NCBI GenBank assembly: GCA_963855995.1
Contig: OY979721.1
Span: 5,435,195 to 5,499,194 of the forward strand
Reading direction: 5' to 3'
DNA from: Muricea muricata
Lineage: Eukaryota; Cnidaria; Anthozoa; Malacalcyonacea; Plexauridae
DNA length: 64,000 nucleotides
The notes below the pieces were generated by a model. It had not been told where the DNA came from. It saw only the letters and a program-made list of their open reading frames with translations, and did no database searches. Of the stretch, positions 12,590 through 26,700 are shown piece after piece; within the stretch, counting starts at the first letter, position 1; each line of letters starts with the position of its first letter. Both the position numbers and the translations under genes were made by a program.

Positions 12590-15500
12590 GCGTTTTAAGC
12601 GTTCTAGAAGCGATTTGAGCGTAAAAACATGCTCAAATCACCAACTAAAAATTTCCGTTTTAAATCGATCAGGGCGACGTTTTAGAGCTTGAAATGATGT
12701 TTTCAGTGCTAAAGTGAAAGAGTTTAGCGCAATGATGTACTGTAATCACGGACCTAAAAGAGACTTTCTAAATGGAAATTGCAGAACTTAGCATGTCGGG
12801 AATCATGTTTTCGGCGCTCAAACCATCGAGATGAGCGAAATGACATGTTGAAATGAGAAACCTATAACTTGGTTGTAAACTGAAAAGAAACGATCTTAGA
12901 ACCATCAAAATCACGTTTAAGGCGTTCTAGAAGCGATTTGAGCGTAAAAACATGCTCAAACAACCAACTAAAAATTGCCGTTTTAAATCGATCAGGGCGA
13001 CGTTTTAGAGCTTAAAATGAGGTTTTCAGTGCTAAAGTGAACGAGTTGAGCGCAATGATGTACTGCAATCACGGACCTAAAAGAGACTTACTAAATGGAA
13101 ATTGCAGAACTTAGCATGTCGGGAATCATGTTTTCGGAGCTCAAACCATCGAGATGAGCGAAATGACATGTTGAAATGAGAAACCTATAACTTGGTTGTA
13201 AACTGAAAAGAAACGATCTTAGAACCATCAAAACCACGTTTTAGGCGTTCTGGAAGCGATTTGAGCGTAAAAACATGCTCAAATAACCAACTAAAAATTG
13301 CCGTTTTAAATCGATCAGGGCGACGTTTTAGAGCTTAAAATAAGGTTTTCAGTGCTAAAGTGAACGAGTTGAGCGCAATGATGTACTGCAGTCACGGACC
13401 TAAAAGAGACTTTCTAAATGGAAATTGCAGAACTTAGCAAGTCGGGATTCATGTTTTCGGCGCTCAAACCATCCACATGAGCGAAATAACACGTTGACAT
13501 GAGAAACCTATAACTTGCTTGTAGACTGAAAAGAAACGATCTTAGAACCATCAAAATAGCGTTTTAAGCCTTCTAGAAGCGATTTGAGCGTAAAAACATG
13601 CTCAAATCACCAACTAAAAATCGCCGTTTTAAATCGATCAGGGCGACGTTTTAGAGCTTAAAATGAAGTTTTCAGTGCTAAAGCGAACGAGTTGAGCGCA
13701 ATGATGTACTGCAATCACGGACTTAAAAGAGACTTTCTAAATGGAAATTGCAGAACTTAGCATGTCGGGAATCATGTTTTCGTCGCTCAAACCATCCAGA
13801 TGAGCGAAATGACATGTTGAAATGAGAAACCTATAACTTGGTTGTAAACTGAAAAGAAACGATCTTAGAACCATCAAAATCGTGTTTTAAGCGTTCTAGA
13901 AGCGATTTGAGCGTAAAAACATGCTCAAATAACCAACTTAAAATTGCCGTTTTAAATCGATCAGGGCGACGTTTTAGAGCTTAAAATGATGTCTTCAGTG
14001 CTAAAGTGAAAGAGTTGAGCGCAATGATGTACTGCAATCACGGACCTAAAAGAGACTTTCAAAATGGAAATTGCAGAACTTAGCATGTCGGGAATCATGT
14101 TTTCGGCGCTCAAACCATCGAGATGAGCGAAATGACATGTTGAAATGAGAAACCTATAACTTGCTTGTAAACTGAAAAGAAACGATCTTAGAACCATCAA
14201 AATCACGTTTTAGGCGTTCTAGAAGCGATTTGAGCGTAAAAACATGCTCAAATAACCAACTAAAAATTGCCGTTTTAAATCGATCAGGGCGACGTTTTAG
14301 AGCTTAAAATGAGGTTTTCAGTGCTAATGTGAAAGAGTTGAGCGCAATGATCTACTGCAATCACGGACCTAAAAGAGACTTTCAAAATGGAAATTGCAGA
14401 ACTTAGCATGTCGGGAATCATGTTTTCGGCGCTCAAACCATCGAGATGAGCGAAATGACATGTTGAAATGAGAAACCTATAACTTGCTTGTAAACTGAAA
14501 AGAAACGATCTTAGAACCATCAAAATCACGTTTTAGGCGTTCTAGAAGCGATTTGAGCGTAAAAACATGCTCAAATAACCAACTAAAAATTGCCGTTTTA
14601 AATCGATCAGGGCGACGTTTTAGAGCTTAAAATGAGGTTTTCAGTGCTAATGTGAACGAGTTGAGCGCAATGATGTACTGCAATCACGGACCTAAAAGAG
14701 ACTTTCTAAATGGAAATTGCAGAATTTAGCAAGTCGGGAATCATGTTTTCGGCGCTCAAACCATCAACATGAGCAAAATAGCACGTTGACATCAGAAACC
14801 TATAACTTGCTTGTAGACTGAAAAGAAACGATCTTAGAACCATCAAAATCGCGTTTTAAGCGTTCTAGAAGCGATTTGAGCGTAAAAACATGCTCAAATC
14901 ACCAACTAAAAATTTCCGTTTTAAATCGATCAGGGCGACGTTTTAGAGCTTGAAATGATGTTTTCAGTGCTAAAGTGAAAGAGTTTAGCGCAATGATGTA
15001 CTGTAATCACGGACCTAAAAGAGACTTTCTAAATGGAAATTGCAGAACTTAGCATGTCGGGAATCATGTTTTCGGCGCTCAAACCATCGAGATGAGCGAA
15101 ATGACATGTTGAAATGAGAAACCTATAACTTGGTTGTAAACTGAAAAGAAACGATCTTAGAACCATCAAAATCACGTTTAAGGCGTTCTAGAAGCGATTT
15201 GAGCGTAAAAACATGCTCAAACAACCAACTAAAAATTGCCGTTTTAAATCGATCAGGGCGACGTTTTAGAGCTTAAAATGAGGTTTTCAGTGCTAAAGTG
15301 AACGAGTTGAGCGCAATGATGTACTGCAATCACGGACCTAAAAGAGACTTACTAAATGGAAATTGCAGAACTTAGCATGTCGGGAATCATGTTTTCGGAG
15401 CTCAAACCATCGAGATGAGCGAAATGACATGTTGAAATGAGAAACCTATAACTTGGTTGTAAACTGAAAAGAAACGATCTTAGAACCATCAAAACCACGT

Positions 15501-17105
15501 TTTAGGCGTTCTGGAAGCGATTTGAGCGTAAAAACATGCTCAAATAACCAACTAAAAATTGCCGTTTTAAATCGATCAGGGCGACGTTTTAGAGCTTAAA
15601 ATAAGGTTTTCAGTGCTAAAGTGAACGAGTTGAGCGCAATGATGTACTGCAGTCACGGACCTAAAAGAGACTTTCTAAATGGAAATTGCAGAACTTAGCA
15701 AGTCGGGATTCATGTTTTCGGCGCTCAAACCATCCACATGAGCGAAATAACACGTTGACATGAGAAACCTATAACTTGCTTGTAGACTGAAAAGAAACGA
15801 TCTTAGAACCATCAAAATAGCGTTTTAAGCCTTCTAGAAGCGATTTGAGCGTAAAAACATGCTCAAATCACCAACTAAAAATCGCCGTTTTAAATCGATC
15901 AGGGCGACGTTTTAGAGCTTAAAATGAAGTTTTCAGTGCTAAAGCGAACGAGTTGAGCGCAATGATGTACTGCAATCACGGACTTAAAAGAGACTTTCTA
16001 AATGGAAATTGCAGAACTTAGCATGTCGGGAATCATGTTTTCGTCGCTCAAACCATCCAGATGAGCGAAATGACATGTTGAAATGAGAAACCTATAACTT
16101 GGTTGTAAACTGAAAAGAAACGATCTTAGAACCATCAAAATCGTGTTTTAAGCGTTCTAGAAGCGATTTGAGCGTAAAAACATGCTCAAATAACCAACTT
16201 AAAATTGCCGTTTTAAATCGATCAGGGCGACGTTTTAGAGCTTAAAATGATGTCTTCAGTGCTAAAGTGAAAGAGTTGAGCGCAATGATGTACTGCAATC
16301 ACGGACCTAAAAGAGACTTTCAAAATGGAAATTGCAGAACTTAGCATGTCGGGAATCATGTTTTCGGCGCTCAAACCATCGAGATGAGCGAAATGACATG
16401 TTGAAATGAGAAACCTATAACTTGCTTGTAAACTGAAAAGAAACGATCTTAGAACCATCAAAATCACGTTTTAGGCGTTCTAGAAGCGATTTGAGCGTAA
16501 AAACATGCTCAAATAACCAACTAAAAATTGCCGTTTTAAATCGATCAGGGCGACGTTTTAGAGCTTAAAATGAGGTTTTCAGTGCTAATGTGAAAGAGTT
16601 GAGCGCAATGATGTACTGCAATCACGGACCTAAAAGAGACTTTCAAAATGGAAATTGCAGAACTTAGCATGTCGGGAATCATGTTTTCGGCGCTCAAACC
16701 ATCGAGATGAGCGAAATGACATGTTGAAATGAGAAACCTATAACTTGCTTGTAAACTGAAAAGAAACGATCTTAGAACCATCAAAATCACGTTTTAGGCG
16801 TTCTAGAAGCGATTTGAGCGTAAAAACATGCTCAAATAACCAACTAAAAATTGCCGTTTTAAATCGATCAGGGCGACGTTTTAGAGCTTAAAATGAGGTT
16901 TTCAGTGCTAATGTGAACGAGTTGAGCGCAATGATGTACTGCAATCACGGACCTAAAAGAGACTTTCTAAATGGAAATTGCAGAATTTAGCAAGTCGGGA
17001 ATCATGTTTTCGGCGCTCAAACCATCAACATGAGCAAAATAGCACGTTGACATCAGAAACCTATAACTTGCTTGTAGACTGAAAAGAAACGATCTTAGAA
17101 CCATC
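12590..17105 (+). repeat. Tandem duplication of a 7-monomer block (2261 bp)
   Basis: About 12590-14845 recurs at about 14850-17105 with a 2261-bp shift (7 x 323). Diagnostic shared variants are AAATTTCCG, GAGTTTAGCG, TACTGTAATC, GACTTACTAAATGG, AAAACCACGTTTTAGG, AAAATAAGG and CGTCGCTCAAACC. The junction lies between GACATCAGAAACC near 14790 and AAAATCGCG near 14848; the second copy ends where AAAATTGCG appears near 17108. The same pair recurs at about 28.7-33.2 kb and 36.2-40.7 kb. Confidence 0.9.
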
Positions 17106-20100
17106 AAAATTGCGTTTTAAGCGTTCTAGAAGCGATTTGAGCGTAAAAACATGCTCAAATCACCAACTAAAAATTGCCGTTTTAAATCGATCAGGGCGAC
17201 GTTTTAGAGCTTAAAATGAGGTTTTCAGGGCAAAAGTGAACGAGTTGAGCGCAATGATGTACTGCAATCACGGACCTAAAAGAGACTTTCTAAATGGAAA
17301 TTGCAGAACTTAGCAAGTCAGGAATCATGTTTTCGGCGCTCAAACCATCGAGATGAGCGAAAAAACACGTTGACATGAGAAACCTATAACTTGCTTGTAG
17401 ACTGAAAAGAAACGATCTTAGAACCATCAAATTTGCGTTTTAAGCGTTCTAGAAGCGATTTGAGCGTAAAAACATGCTCAAATAACCAACTAAAAATTGC
17501 CGTTTTAAATCGATCAGGGCGACGTTTTAGAGCTTAAAATGAGGTTTTCAGTGCTAATGTGAACGAGTTGAGCGCAATGATGTACTGCAATCACGGACCT
17601 AAAAGAGACTTTCTAAATGGAAATTGCAGAATTTAGCAAGTCGGGAATCATGTTTTCGGCGCTCAAACCATCGAGATGAGCGAAAAAACACGTTGACATG
17701 AGAAACCTATAACTTGCTTGTAGACTGAAAAGAAACGAGCTTAGAACCATCAAATTTGCGTTTTAAGCGTTCTAGAAGCGATTTGAGCGTAAAAACATGC
17801 TCAAATAACCAACTAAAAATTGCCGTTTTAAATCGATCAGGGCGACGTTTTAGAGCTTAAAATGAGGTTTTCAGTGCTAATGTGAACGAGTTGAGCGCAA
17901 TGATGTACTGCAATCACGGACCTAAAAGAGACTTTCTAAATGGAAATTGCAGAATTTAGCAAGTCGGGAATCATGTTTTCGGCGCTCAAACCATCGACAT
18001 GAGCAAAATAACACGTTGACATCAGAAACCTATAACTTGCTTGTAGACTGAAAAGAAACGATCTTAGAACCATCAAAATTGCGTTTTAAGCGTTCTAGAA
18101 GCGATTTGAGCGTAAAAACATGCTCAAATCACCAACTAAAAATTGCCGTTTTAAATCGATCAGGGCGACGTTTTAGAGCTTAAAATGAGGTTTTCAGGGC
18201 AAAAGTGAACGAGTTGAGCGCAATGATGTACTGCAATCACGGACCTAAAAGAGACTTTCTAAATGGAAATTGCAGAACTTAGAAAGTCGGGAATCATGTT
18301 TTCGGCGCTCAAACCATCGAGATGAGCGAAAAAACACGTTGACATGAGAAACCTATAACTTGCTTGTAGACTGAAAAGAAACGATCTTAGAAGCATCAAA
18401 ATTGCGTTTTAAGCGTTCTAGAAGCGATTTGAGCGTAAAAACATGCTCAAATCACCAACTAAAAATTGCCGTTTTAAATCGATCAGAGCGACGTTTTAGA
18501 GCTTGAAATGATGTTTTCAGTGCTAAAGTGAAAGAGTTGAGCGCAATGATGTACTGCAATCACGGACCTAAAAGAGACTTTTTTAAATGGAATATGCAGA
18601 ACTTAGCATGTCGGGAATCATGTTTTCGGCGCACAAACTATCGAGATGAGCGAAATGACATGTTGAAATGTGAAACCTATAACTTGGTTGTAAACTGAAA
18701 AGAAACGATCTTAGAACCATCAAAATAGCGTTTTAAGCCTTCTAGAAGCGATTTGAGCGTAAAAACATGCTCAAATCACCAACAAAAAATCGCCGTTTTA
18801 AATCGATCAGGGCGACGTTTTAGAGCTTAAAATGAAGTTTTCAGTGCTAAAATGAACGAGTTGAGCGCAATGATGTACTGCAATCACGGACTTAAAAGAG
18901 ACCTTCTAAATGGAAATAGCAGAAGTTAGCAAGTCGGGAATCATGTTTTCGGCGCTCAAACCATCGAGATGAGCGAAATAACACGTTGACAAGAGAAACC
19001 TATAACTTGCTTGTAAACTGAAAAGAAGCGATCTTAGAACCATCAAAATCGTGTTTTAAGCGTTCTAGAAGCGATTTGAGCGTAAAAACATGCTCAAATA
19101 ACCAACTTAAAATTGCCGTTTTAAATCGATCAGGGCGACGTTTTAGAGCTTAAAATGAGGTTTTCAGTGCTAAACTGAACGAGTTGAGCGCAATGATGTA
19201 CTGCAATCACGGACCTAAAAGAGACTTTCTAAATGGAAATTGCAGAACTTAGCAAGTCGGGAATCATGTTTTCGGCGCTCAAACCATCGACATGAGCGAA
19301 ATAACACGTTGACATGAGAAACCTTTAACTTGCTTGTAGACTGAAAAGAAACGATCTTAGAACCATCAAAATTGCGTTTTAAGCGTTCTAGAAGCGATTT
19401 GAGCGTAAAAACATGCTCAAATCACCAACTAAAAATTGCCGTTTTAAATCGATCAGGGCGACGTTTTAGAGCTTAAAATGAGGTTTTCAGTGCTAAAGTG
19501 AAAGAGTTGAGCGCAATGATGTACTGCAATCACGGACCTAAAAGAGACTTTCTAAATGGAAATTGCAGAACTTAGCAAGTCGGGAATCATGTTTTCGGCG
19601 CTCAAACCATCCACATGAGCGAAATAACACGTTGACATGAGAAACCTATAACTTGCTTGTAGACTGAAAAAAAACGATCTTAGAACCATCAAAATCGCGT
19701 TTTAAGCGTTCTAGAAGCGATTTGAGCGTAAAAACATGCTCAAATCACCAACTAAAAATCGCCGTTTTAAATCGATCAGGGCAACGTTTTAGAGCTTGAA
19801 ATGATGTTTTCAGTGCTAAAGTGAAAGAGTTGAGCGCAATGATGTACTGCAATCACGGACCTAAAAGAGACTTTCTAAATGGAAATTGCAGAACTTAGCA
19901 AGTCGGGAATCATGTTTACGGCGCTCAAACCATCGAGATGAGCGAAATGACATGTTGAAATGAGAAACCTATAACTTGCTTGTAGACTGAAAAGAAACGA
20001 TCTTAGAACCATCAAAATCGCGTTTTAAGCGTTCTAGAAGCGATTTGAGCGTAAAAACATGCTCAAATCACCAACTAAAAATCGCCGTTTTAAATCGATC

Positions 20101-23100
20101 AGGGCGACGTTTTAGAGCTTGAAATGATGTTTTCATTGCTAAAGTGAAAGAGTTGAGCGCAATGATGTACTGCAATCACGGACCTAAAAGAGACTTTCTA
20201 AATGGAAATTGCAGAACTTAGCATGTCGGGAATCACGTTTTCGGCGCTCAAACCATCGAGATGAGCGAAATGACATGTTGAAATGAGAAACCTATAACTT
20301 GGTTGTAAACTGAAAAGAAACGATCTTAGAACCATCAAAATCACGTTTAAGGCGTTCTAGAAGCGATTTGAGCGTAAAAACATGCTCAAACAACCAACTA
20401 AAAATTGCCGTTTTAAATCGATCAGGGCGACGTTTTAGAGCTTAAAATGAGGTTTTCAGTGCTAAAGTGAACGAGTTGAGCGCAATGATGTACTGCAATC
20501 ACGGACCTAAAAGAGACTTTCTAAATGGAAATTGCAGAACTTAGCATGTCGGGAATCATGTTTTCGGAGCTCAAACCATCGAGATGAGCGAATTGACATG
20601 TTGAAATGAGAAACCTATAACTTGGTTGTAAACTGAAAAGAAACGATCTTAGAACCATCAAAATCACGTTTTAGGCGTTCTGGAAGCGATTTGAGCGTAA
20701 AAACATGCTCAAATAACCAACTAAAAATTGCCGTTTTAAATCGATCAGGGCGACGTTTTAGAGCTTAAAATGAGGTTTTCAGTGCTAAAGTGAACGAGTT
20801 GAGCGCAATGATGTACTGCAGTCACGGACCTAAAAGAGACTTTCTAAATGGAAATTGCAGAACTTAGCAAGTCGGGAATCATGTTTTCGGCGCTCAAACC
20901 ATCCACATGAGCGAAATAACACGTTGACATGAGAAAGCTATAACTTGCTTGTAGACTGAAAAGAAACGATCTTAGAACCATCAAAATAGCGTTTTAAGCC
21001 TTCTAGAAGCGATTTGAGCGTAAAAACATGCTCAAATCACCAACTAAAAATCGCCGTTTTAAATCGATCAGGGCGACGTTTTAGAGCTTAAAATGAGGTT
21101 TTCAGTGCGAAAGTGAACGAGTTGAGCGCAATGATGTACTGCAATCACGGACCTAAAAGAGATTTTCTAAATGGAAATTGCAGAACTTAGCATGTCGGGA
21201 TCATGTTTTCGGCGATCAAACCATCGAGATGAGCGAAAGTACATGTTGAAATGAGAAACCTATAACTTGCTTGTAGACTGAAAAGAAACGATCTTAGAAC
21301 CATCAAAATCGCGTTTTAAGCGTTCTAGAAGCGATTTGAGCGTAAAAACATGCTCAAATCACCAACTAAAAAACGCCGTTTTAAATCGATCAGGGCGACG
21401 TTTTAGAGCTTTAAATGAGGTTTTCAGTGCTAAAGTGAACGAGTTGAGCCCAATGATGTACTGCAATCACGGACCTAAAAGAGACTTTCTAAATGGAAAT
21501 TGCAGAACTTAGCATGTCGGGAATCATGTTTTCGGCGCTCAAACCATCGAGATGAGCGAAATGACATGTTGAAATGAGAAACCTATAACTTGGTTGTAAA
21601 CTGAAAATAAACGATCTTAGAACCATCAAAATCACGTTTAAGGCGTTCTAGAAGCGATTTGAGCGTAAAAACATGCTCAAACAACCAACTAAAAATTGCC
21701 GTTTTAAATCGATCAGGGCGACGTTTTAGAGCTTAAAATGAGGTTTTCAGTGCTAAAGTGAACGAGTTGAGCGCAATGATGTACTGCAATCACGGACCTA
21801 AAAGAGACTTTCTAAATGGAAATTGCAGAACTTAGCATGTCGGGAATCATGTTTTCGGAGCTCAAACCATCGAGATGAACGAAATGACATGTTGAAATGA
21901 GAAACCTATAACTTGGTTGTAAACTGAAAAGAAACGATCTTAGAACCATCAAAATCACGTTTTAGGCGTTCTGGAAGCGATTTGAGCGTAAAAACATGCT
22001 CAAATAACCAACTAAAAATTGCCGTTTTAAATCGATCAGGGCGACGTTTTAGAGCTTAAAATGAGGTTTTCAGTGCTAAAGTGAACGAGTTGAGCGCAAT
22101 GATGTACTGCAGTCACGGACCTAAAAGAGACTTTCTAAATGGAAATTGCAGAACTTAGCAAGTCGGGAATCATGTTTTCGGCGCTCAAACCATCCACATG
22201 AGCGAAATAACACGTTGACATGAGAAACCTATAACTTGCTTGTAGACCGGAAAGAAACGATCTTAGAACCATCAAAATAGCGTTTTAAGCCTTCTAGAAG
22301 CGATTTGAGCGTAAAAACATGCTCAAATCACCAACTAAAAATCGCCGTTTTAAATCGATCAGGGCGACGTTTTAGAGCTTAAAATGAAGTTTTCAGTGCT
22401 AAAGCGAACGAGTTGAGCGCAATGATGTACTGCAATCACGGACTTAAAAGAGACTTTCTAAATGGAAATTGCAGAACTTAGCATGTCGGGAATCATGTTT
22501 TCGTCGCTCAAACCATCGGGTTGAGCGAAATGACATGTTGAAATGAGAAACCTATAACTTGGTTGTAAACTGAAAAGAAACGATCTTAGAACCATCAAAA
22601 TCGTGTTTTAAGTGTTCTAGAAGCGATTTGAGCGTAAAAACATGCTCAAATAACCAACTTAAAATTGCCGTTTTAAATCGATCAGGGCGACGTTTTAGAG
22701 CTTAAAATGATGTTTTCAGTGCTAAAGTGAAAGAGTTGAGCGCAATGATGTACTGCAATCACGGACCTAAAAGAGACTTTCAAAATGGAAATATCAGAAC
22801 TTAGCATGTCGGGAATCATGTTTTCGGCGCTCAAACCATCGAGATGAGCGAAATGACATGTTGAAATGAGAAACCTATAACTTGCTTGTAAACTGAAAAG
22901 AAACGATCTTAGAACCATCAAAATCACGTTTTAGGCGTTCTAGAAGCGATTTGAGCGTAAAAACATGCTCAAATAACCAACTAAAAATTGCCGTTTTAAA
23001 TCGATCAGGGCGACGTTTTAGAGCTTAAAATGAGGTTTTCACTGCTAATGTGAACGAGTTGAGCGCAATGATGTACTGCAATCACGGACCTAAAAGAGAC

Positions 23101-23690
23101 TTTCTAAATGGAAATTGCAGAATTTAGCAAGTCGGGAATCATGTTTTCGGCGCTCAAACCATCGACATGAGCAAAATAACACGTTGACATCAGAAACCTA
23201 TAACTTGCTTGTAGACTGAAAAGAAACGATCTTAGAACCATCAAAATTGCGTTTTAAGCGTTCTAGAAGCGATTTGAGCGTAGAACCATGCTTAAATCAC
23301 AAACTCAAAATCGCCGTTTTAAATCGATAAGGGCGACGTTTTAGAGCTTAAAATGAGGTTTTCAGTGCGAAAGTGAACGAGTTGAGCGCAATGATGTACT
23401 GCAATCACGGACCTAAAAGAGACTTTCTAAATGGAAATTGCAGAACTTAGCATGTCGGGAATCATGTTTTCGGCGATCAAACCATCGAGTTGAGCGAAAG
23501 TACATGTTGAAATGAGAAACCTATAACTTGCTTGTAGACTGAAAAGAAACGATCTTAGAACCATCAAAATCGCGTTTTAAGCGTTCTAGAAGCGATTTGA
23601 GCGTAAAAACATGCTCAAATCACAACTAAAAAACGCCGTTTTAAATCGATCAGGGCGACGTTTTAGAGCTTTAAATGAGGTTTTCAGTGC

Positions 23691-23792
23691 TAAAGTGAAC
23701 GAGTTGAGCGCAATGATGTACTGCAATCACGGACCTAAAAGAGACTTTCTAAATGGAAATTGCAGAACTTAGCATGTCGGGAATCATGTTTT
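23691..23792. other. Recombination junction between array blocks
   Basis: Left of this interval the sequence follows the copy at about 47.2-47.37 kb (GAGCTTTAAATG, TGCTAAAG at 23691). Right of it the sequence follows about 6.35 kb (TTTTCGGCGATC from 23792, GAAAGTACATG). No diagnostic difference falls between, so the exchange is placed within about 100 bp. Monomer phase is kept, as expected for homologous unequal exchange. Confidence 0.75.
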
Positions 23793-26700
23793 CGGCGATC
23801 AAACCATCGAGATGAGCGAAAGTACATGTTGAAATGAGAAACCTATAACTTGCTTGTAGACTGAAAAGAAACGATCTTAGAACCATAAAAATAGCGTTTT
23901 AAGCCTTCTAGAAGCGATTTGAGCGTAAAAACATGCTCAAATCACCAACTAAAAATCGCCGTTTTAAATCGATCAGGGCGACGTTTTAGAGCTTAAAATG
24001 AGGTTTTCAGTGCGAAAGTGAACGAGTTGAGCGCAATGATGTACTGCAATCACGGACCTAAAACAGACTTTCTAAATGGAAATTGCAGAACTTAGCATGT
24101 CGGGAATCATGTTTTCGGCGATCAAATCATCGAGATGAGCGAAAGTACATGTTGAAATGAGAAACCTATAACTTGCTTGTAGACTGAAAAGAAACGATCT
24201 TAGAACCATCAAAATCGCGTTTTAAGCGTTCTATAAGCGATTTGAGCGTAAAAACATGCTCAAATCACCAACTAAAAAACGCCGTTTTAAATCGATCAGG
24301 GCGACGTTTTAGAGCTTTAAATGAGGTTTTCAGTGCTAAAGTGAACGAGTTAAGCGCAATGATGTACTGCAATCACGGACCTAAAAGAGACTTTCTAAAT
24401 GGAAATTGCAGAACTTAGCATGTCGGGAATCATGTTTTCGGAGCTCAAACCATCGAGATGAGCGAAATGACATGTTGAAATGAGAAACCTATAACTTGGT
24501 TGTAAACTGAAAAGAAACGATCTTAGAACCATCAAAATCACGTTTTAGGCGTTCTGGAAGCGATTTGAGCGTAAAAACATGCTCAAATAACCAACTAAAA
24601 ATTGCCGTTTTAAATCGATCAGGGCGACGTTTTAGAGCTTGAAATGAGGTTTTCAGTGCTAAAGTGAACGAGTTGAGCGCAATGATGTACTGCAGTCACG
24701 GACCTAAAAGAGACTTTCTAAATGGAAATTGCAGAACTTAGCAAGTCGGGAATCATGTTTTCGGCGCTCAAACCATCCACATGAGCGAAATAACACGTTG
24801 ACATGAGAAACCTATAACTTGCTTGTAGACTGAAAAGAAACGATCTTAGAACCATCAAAATAGCGTTTTAAGCCTTCTAGAAGCGATTTGAGCGTAAAAA
24901 CATGCTCTAATCACCAACTAAAAATCGCCGTTTTAAATCGATCAGGGCGACGTTTTAGAGCTTAAAATGAGGTTTTCAGTGCGAAAGTGAACGAGTTGAG
25001 CGCAATGATGTACTGCAATCACGGACCTAAAAGAGACTTTCTAAATGGAAATTGCAGAACTTAGCATGTCGGGAATCATGTTTTCGGCGATCAAACCATC
25101 GAGATGAGCGAAAGTACATGTTGAAATGAGAAACCTATAACTTGCTTGTAGACTGAAAAGAAACGATCTTAGAACCATCAAAATCGCGTTTTAAGCGTTC
25201 TAGAAGCGATTTGAGCGTAAAAACATGCTCAAATCACCAACTAAAAAACGCCGTTTTAAATCGATCAGGGCGAGGTTTTAGAGCTTTAAATGAGGTTTTC
25301 AGTGCTAAAGTGAACGAGTTGAGCGCAATGATGTACTGCAATCACGGACCTAAAAGAGACTTTCTAAATGGAAATTGCAGAACTTAGCATGTCGGGAATC
25401 ATGTTTACGGCGCTCAAACCATCGAGATGAGCGAAATGACATGTTGAAATGAGAAACCTATAACTTGCTTGTAGACTGAAAAGAAACGATCTTAGAACCA
25501 TCAAAATCGCGTTTTAAGCGTTCTAGAAGCGATTTGAGCGTAAAAACATGCTCAAATCACCAACTAAAAATTGCCGTTTTAAATCGATCAGGGCGACGTT
25601 TTAGAGCTTGAAATGATGTTTTCAGTGCTAAAGTGAAAGAGTTGAGCGCAATGATGTACTGCAATCACGGATCTAAAAGAGACTTTCTAAATGGAAATTG
25701 CAGAACTTAGCATGTCGGGAATCATGTTTTCGGCGCTCAAACCATCGAGATGAGCGAAATGACATGTTGAAATGAGAAACCTATAACTTGGTTGTAAACT
25801 GAAAAGAAACGATCTTAGAACCATCAAAATCACGTTTAAGGCGTTGTAGAAGCGATTTGAGTGTAAAAACATGCTCAAACAACCAACTAAAAATTGCCGT
25901 TTTAAATCGATCAGGGCGACGTTTTAGAGCTTAAAATGAGGTTTTCAGTGCTAAAGTGAACGAGTTGAGCGCAATGATGTACTGCAATCACGGACCTAAA
26001 AGAGACTTTCTAAATGGAAATTGCAGAACTTAGCATGTCGGGAATCATGTTTTCGGCGCTCAAACCATCGAGATGAGCGAAATGACATGTTGAAATGAGA
26101 AACCTATAACTTGGTTGTAAACTGAAAAGAAACGATCTTAGAACCATCAAAATCACGTTTAAGGCGTTCTAGAAGCGATTTGAGCGTAAAAACATGCTCA
26201 AACAACCAACTAAAAATTGCCGTTTTAAATCGATCAGGGCGACGTTTTAGAGCTTAAAATGAGGTTTTCAGTGCTAAAGTGAACGAGTTGAGCGCAATGA
26301 TGTACTGCAGTCACGGACCTAAAAGAGACTTTCTAAATGGAAATTGCAGAACTTAGCAAGTCGGGAATTATGTTTTCGGCGCTCAAACCATCCACATGAG
26401 CGAAATAACACGTTGACATGAGAAACCTATAACTTTCTTGTAGACTGAAAAGAAACGATCTTAGAACCATCAAAATAGCGTTTTAAGCCTTCTAGAAGCG
26501 ATTTGAGCGTAAAAACATGCTCAAATCACCAACTAAAAATCGCCGTTTTAAATCGATCAGGGCGACGTTTTAGAGCTTTAAATGAGGTTTTCAGTGCTAA
26601 AGTGAACGAGTTGAGCGCAATGATGTACTGCAGTCACGGACCTAAAAGAGACTTTCTAAATGGAAATTGCAGAACTTAGCAAGTCGGGAATCATGTTTTC

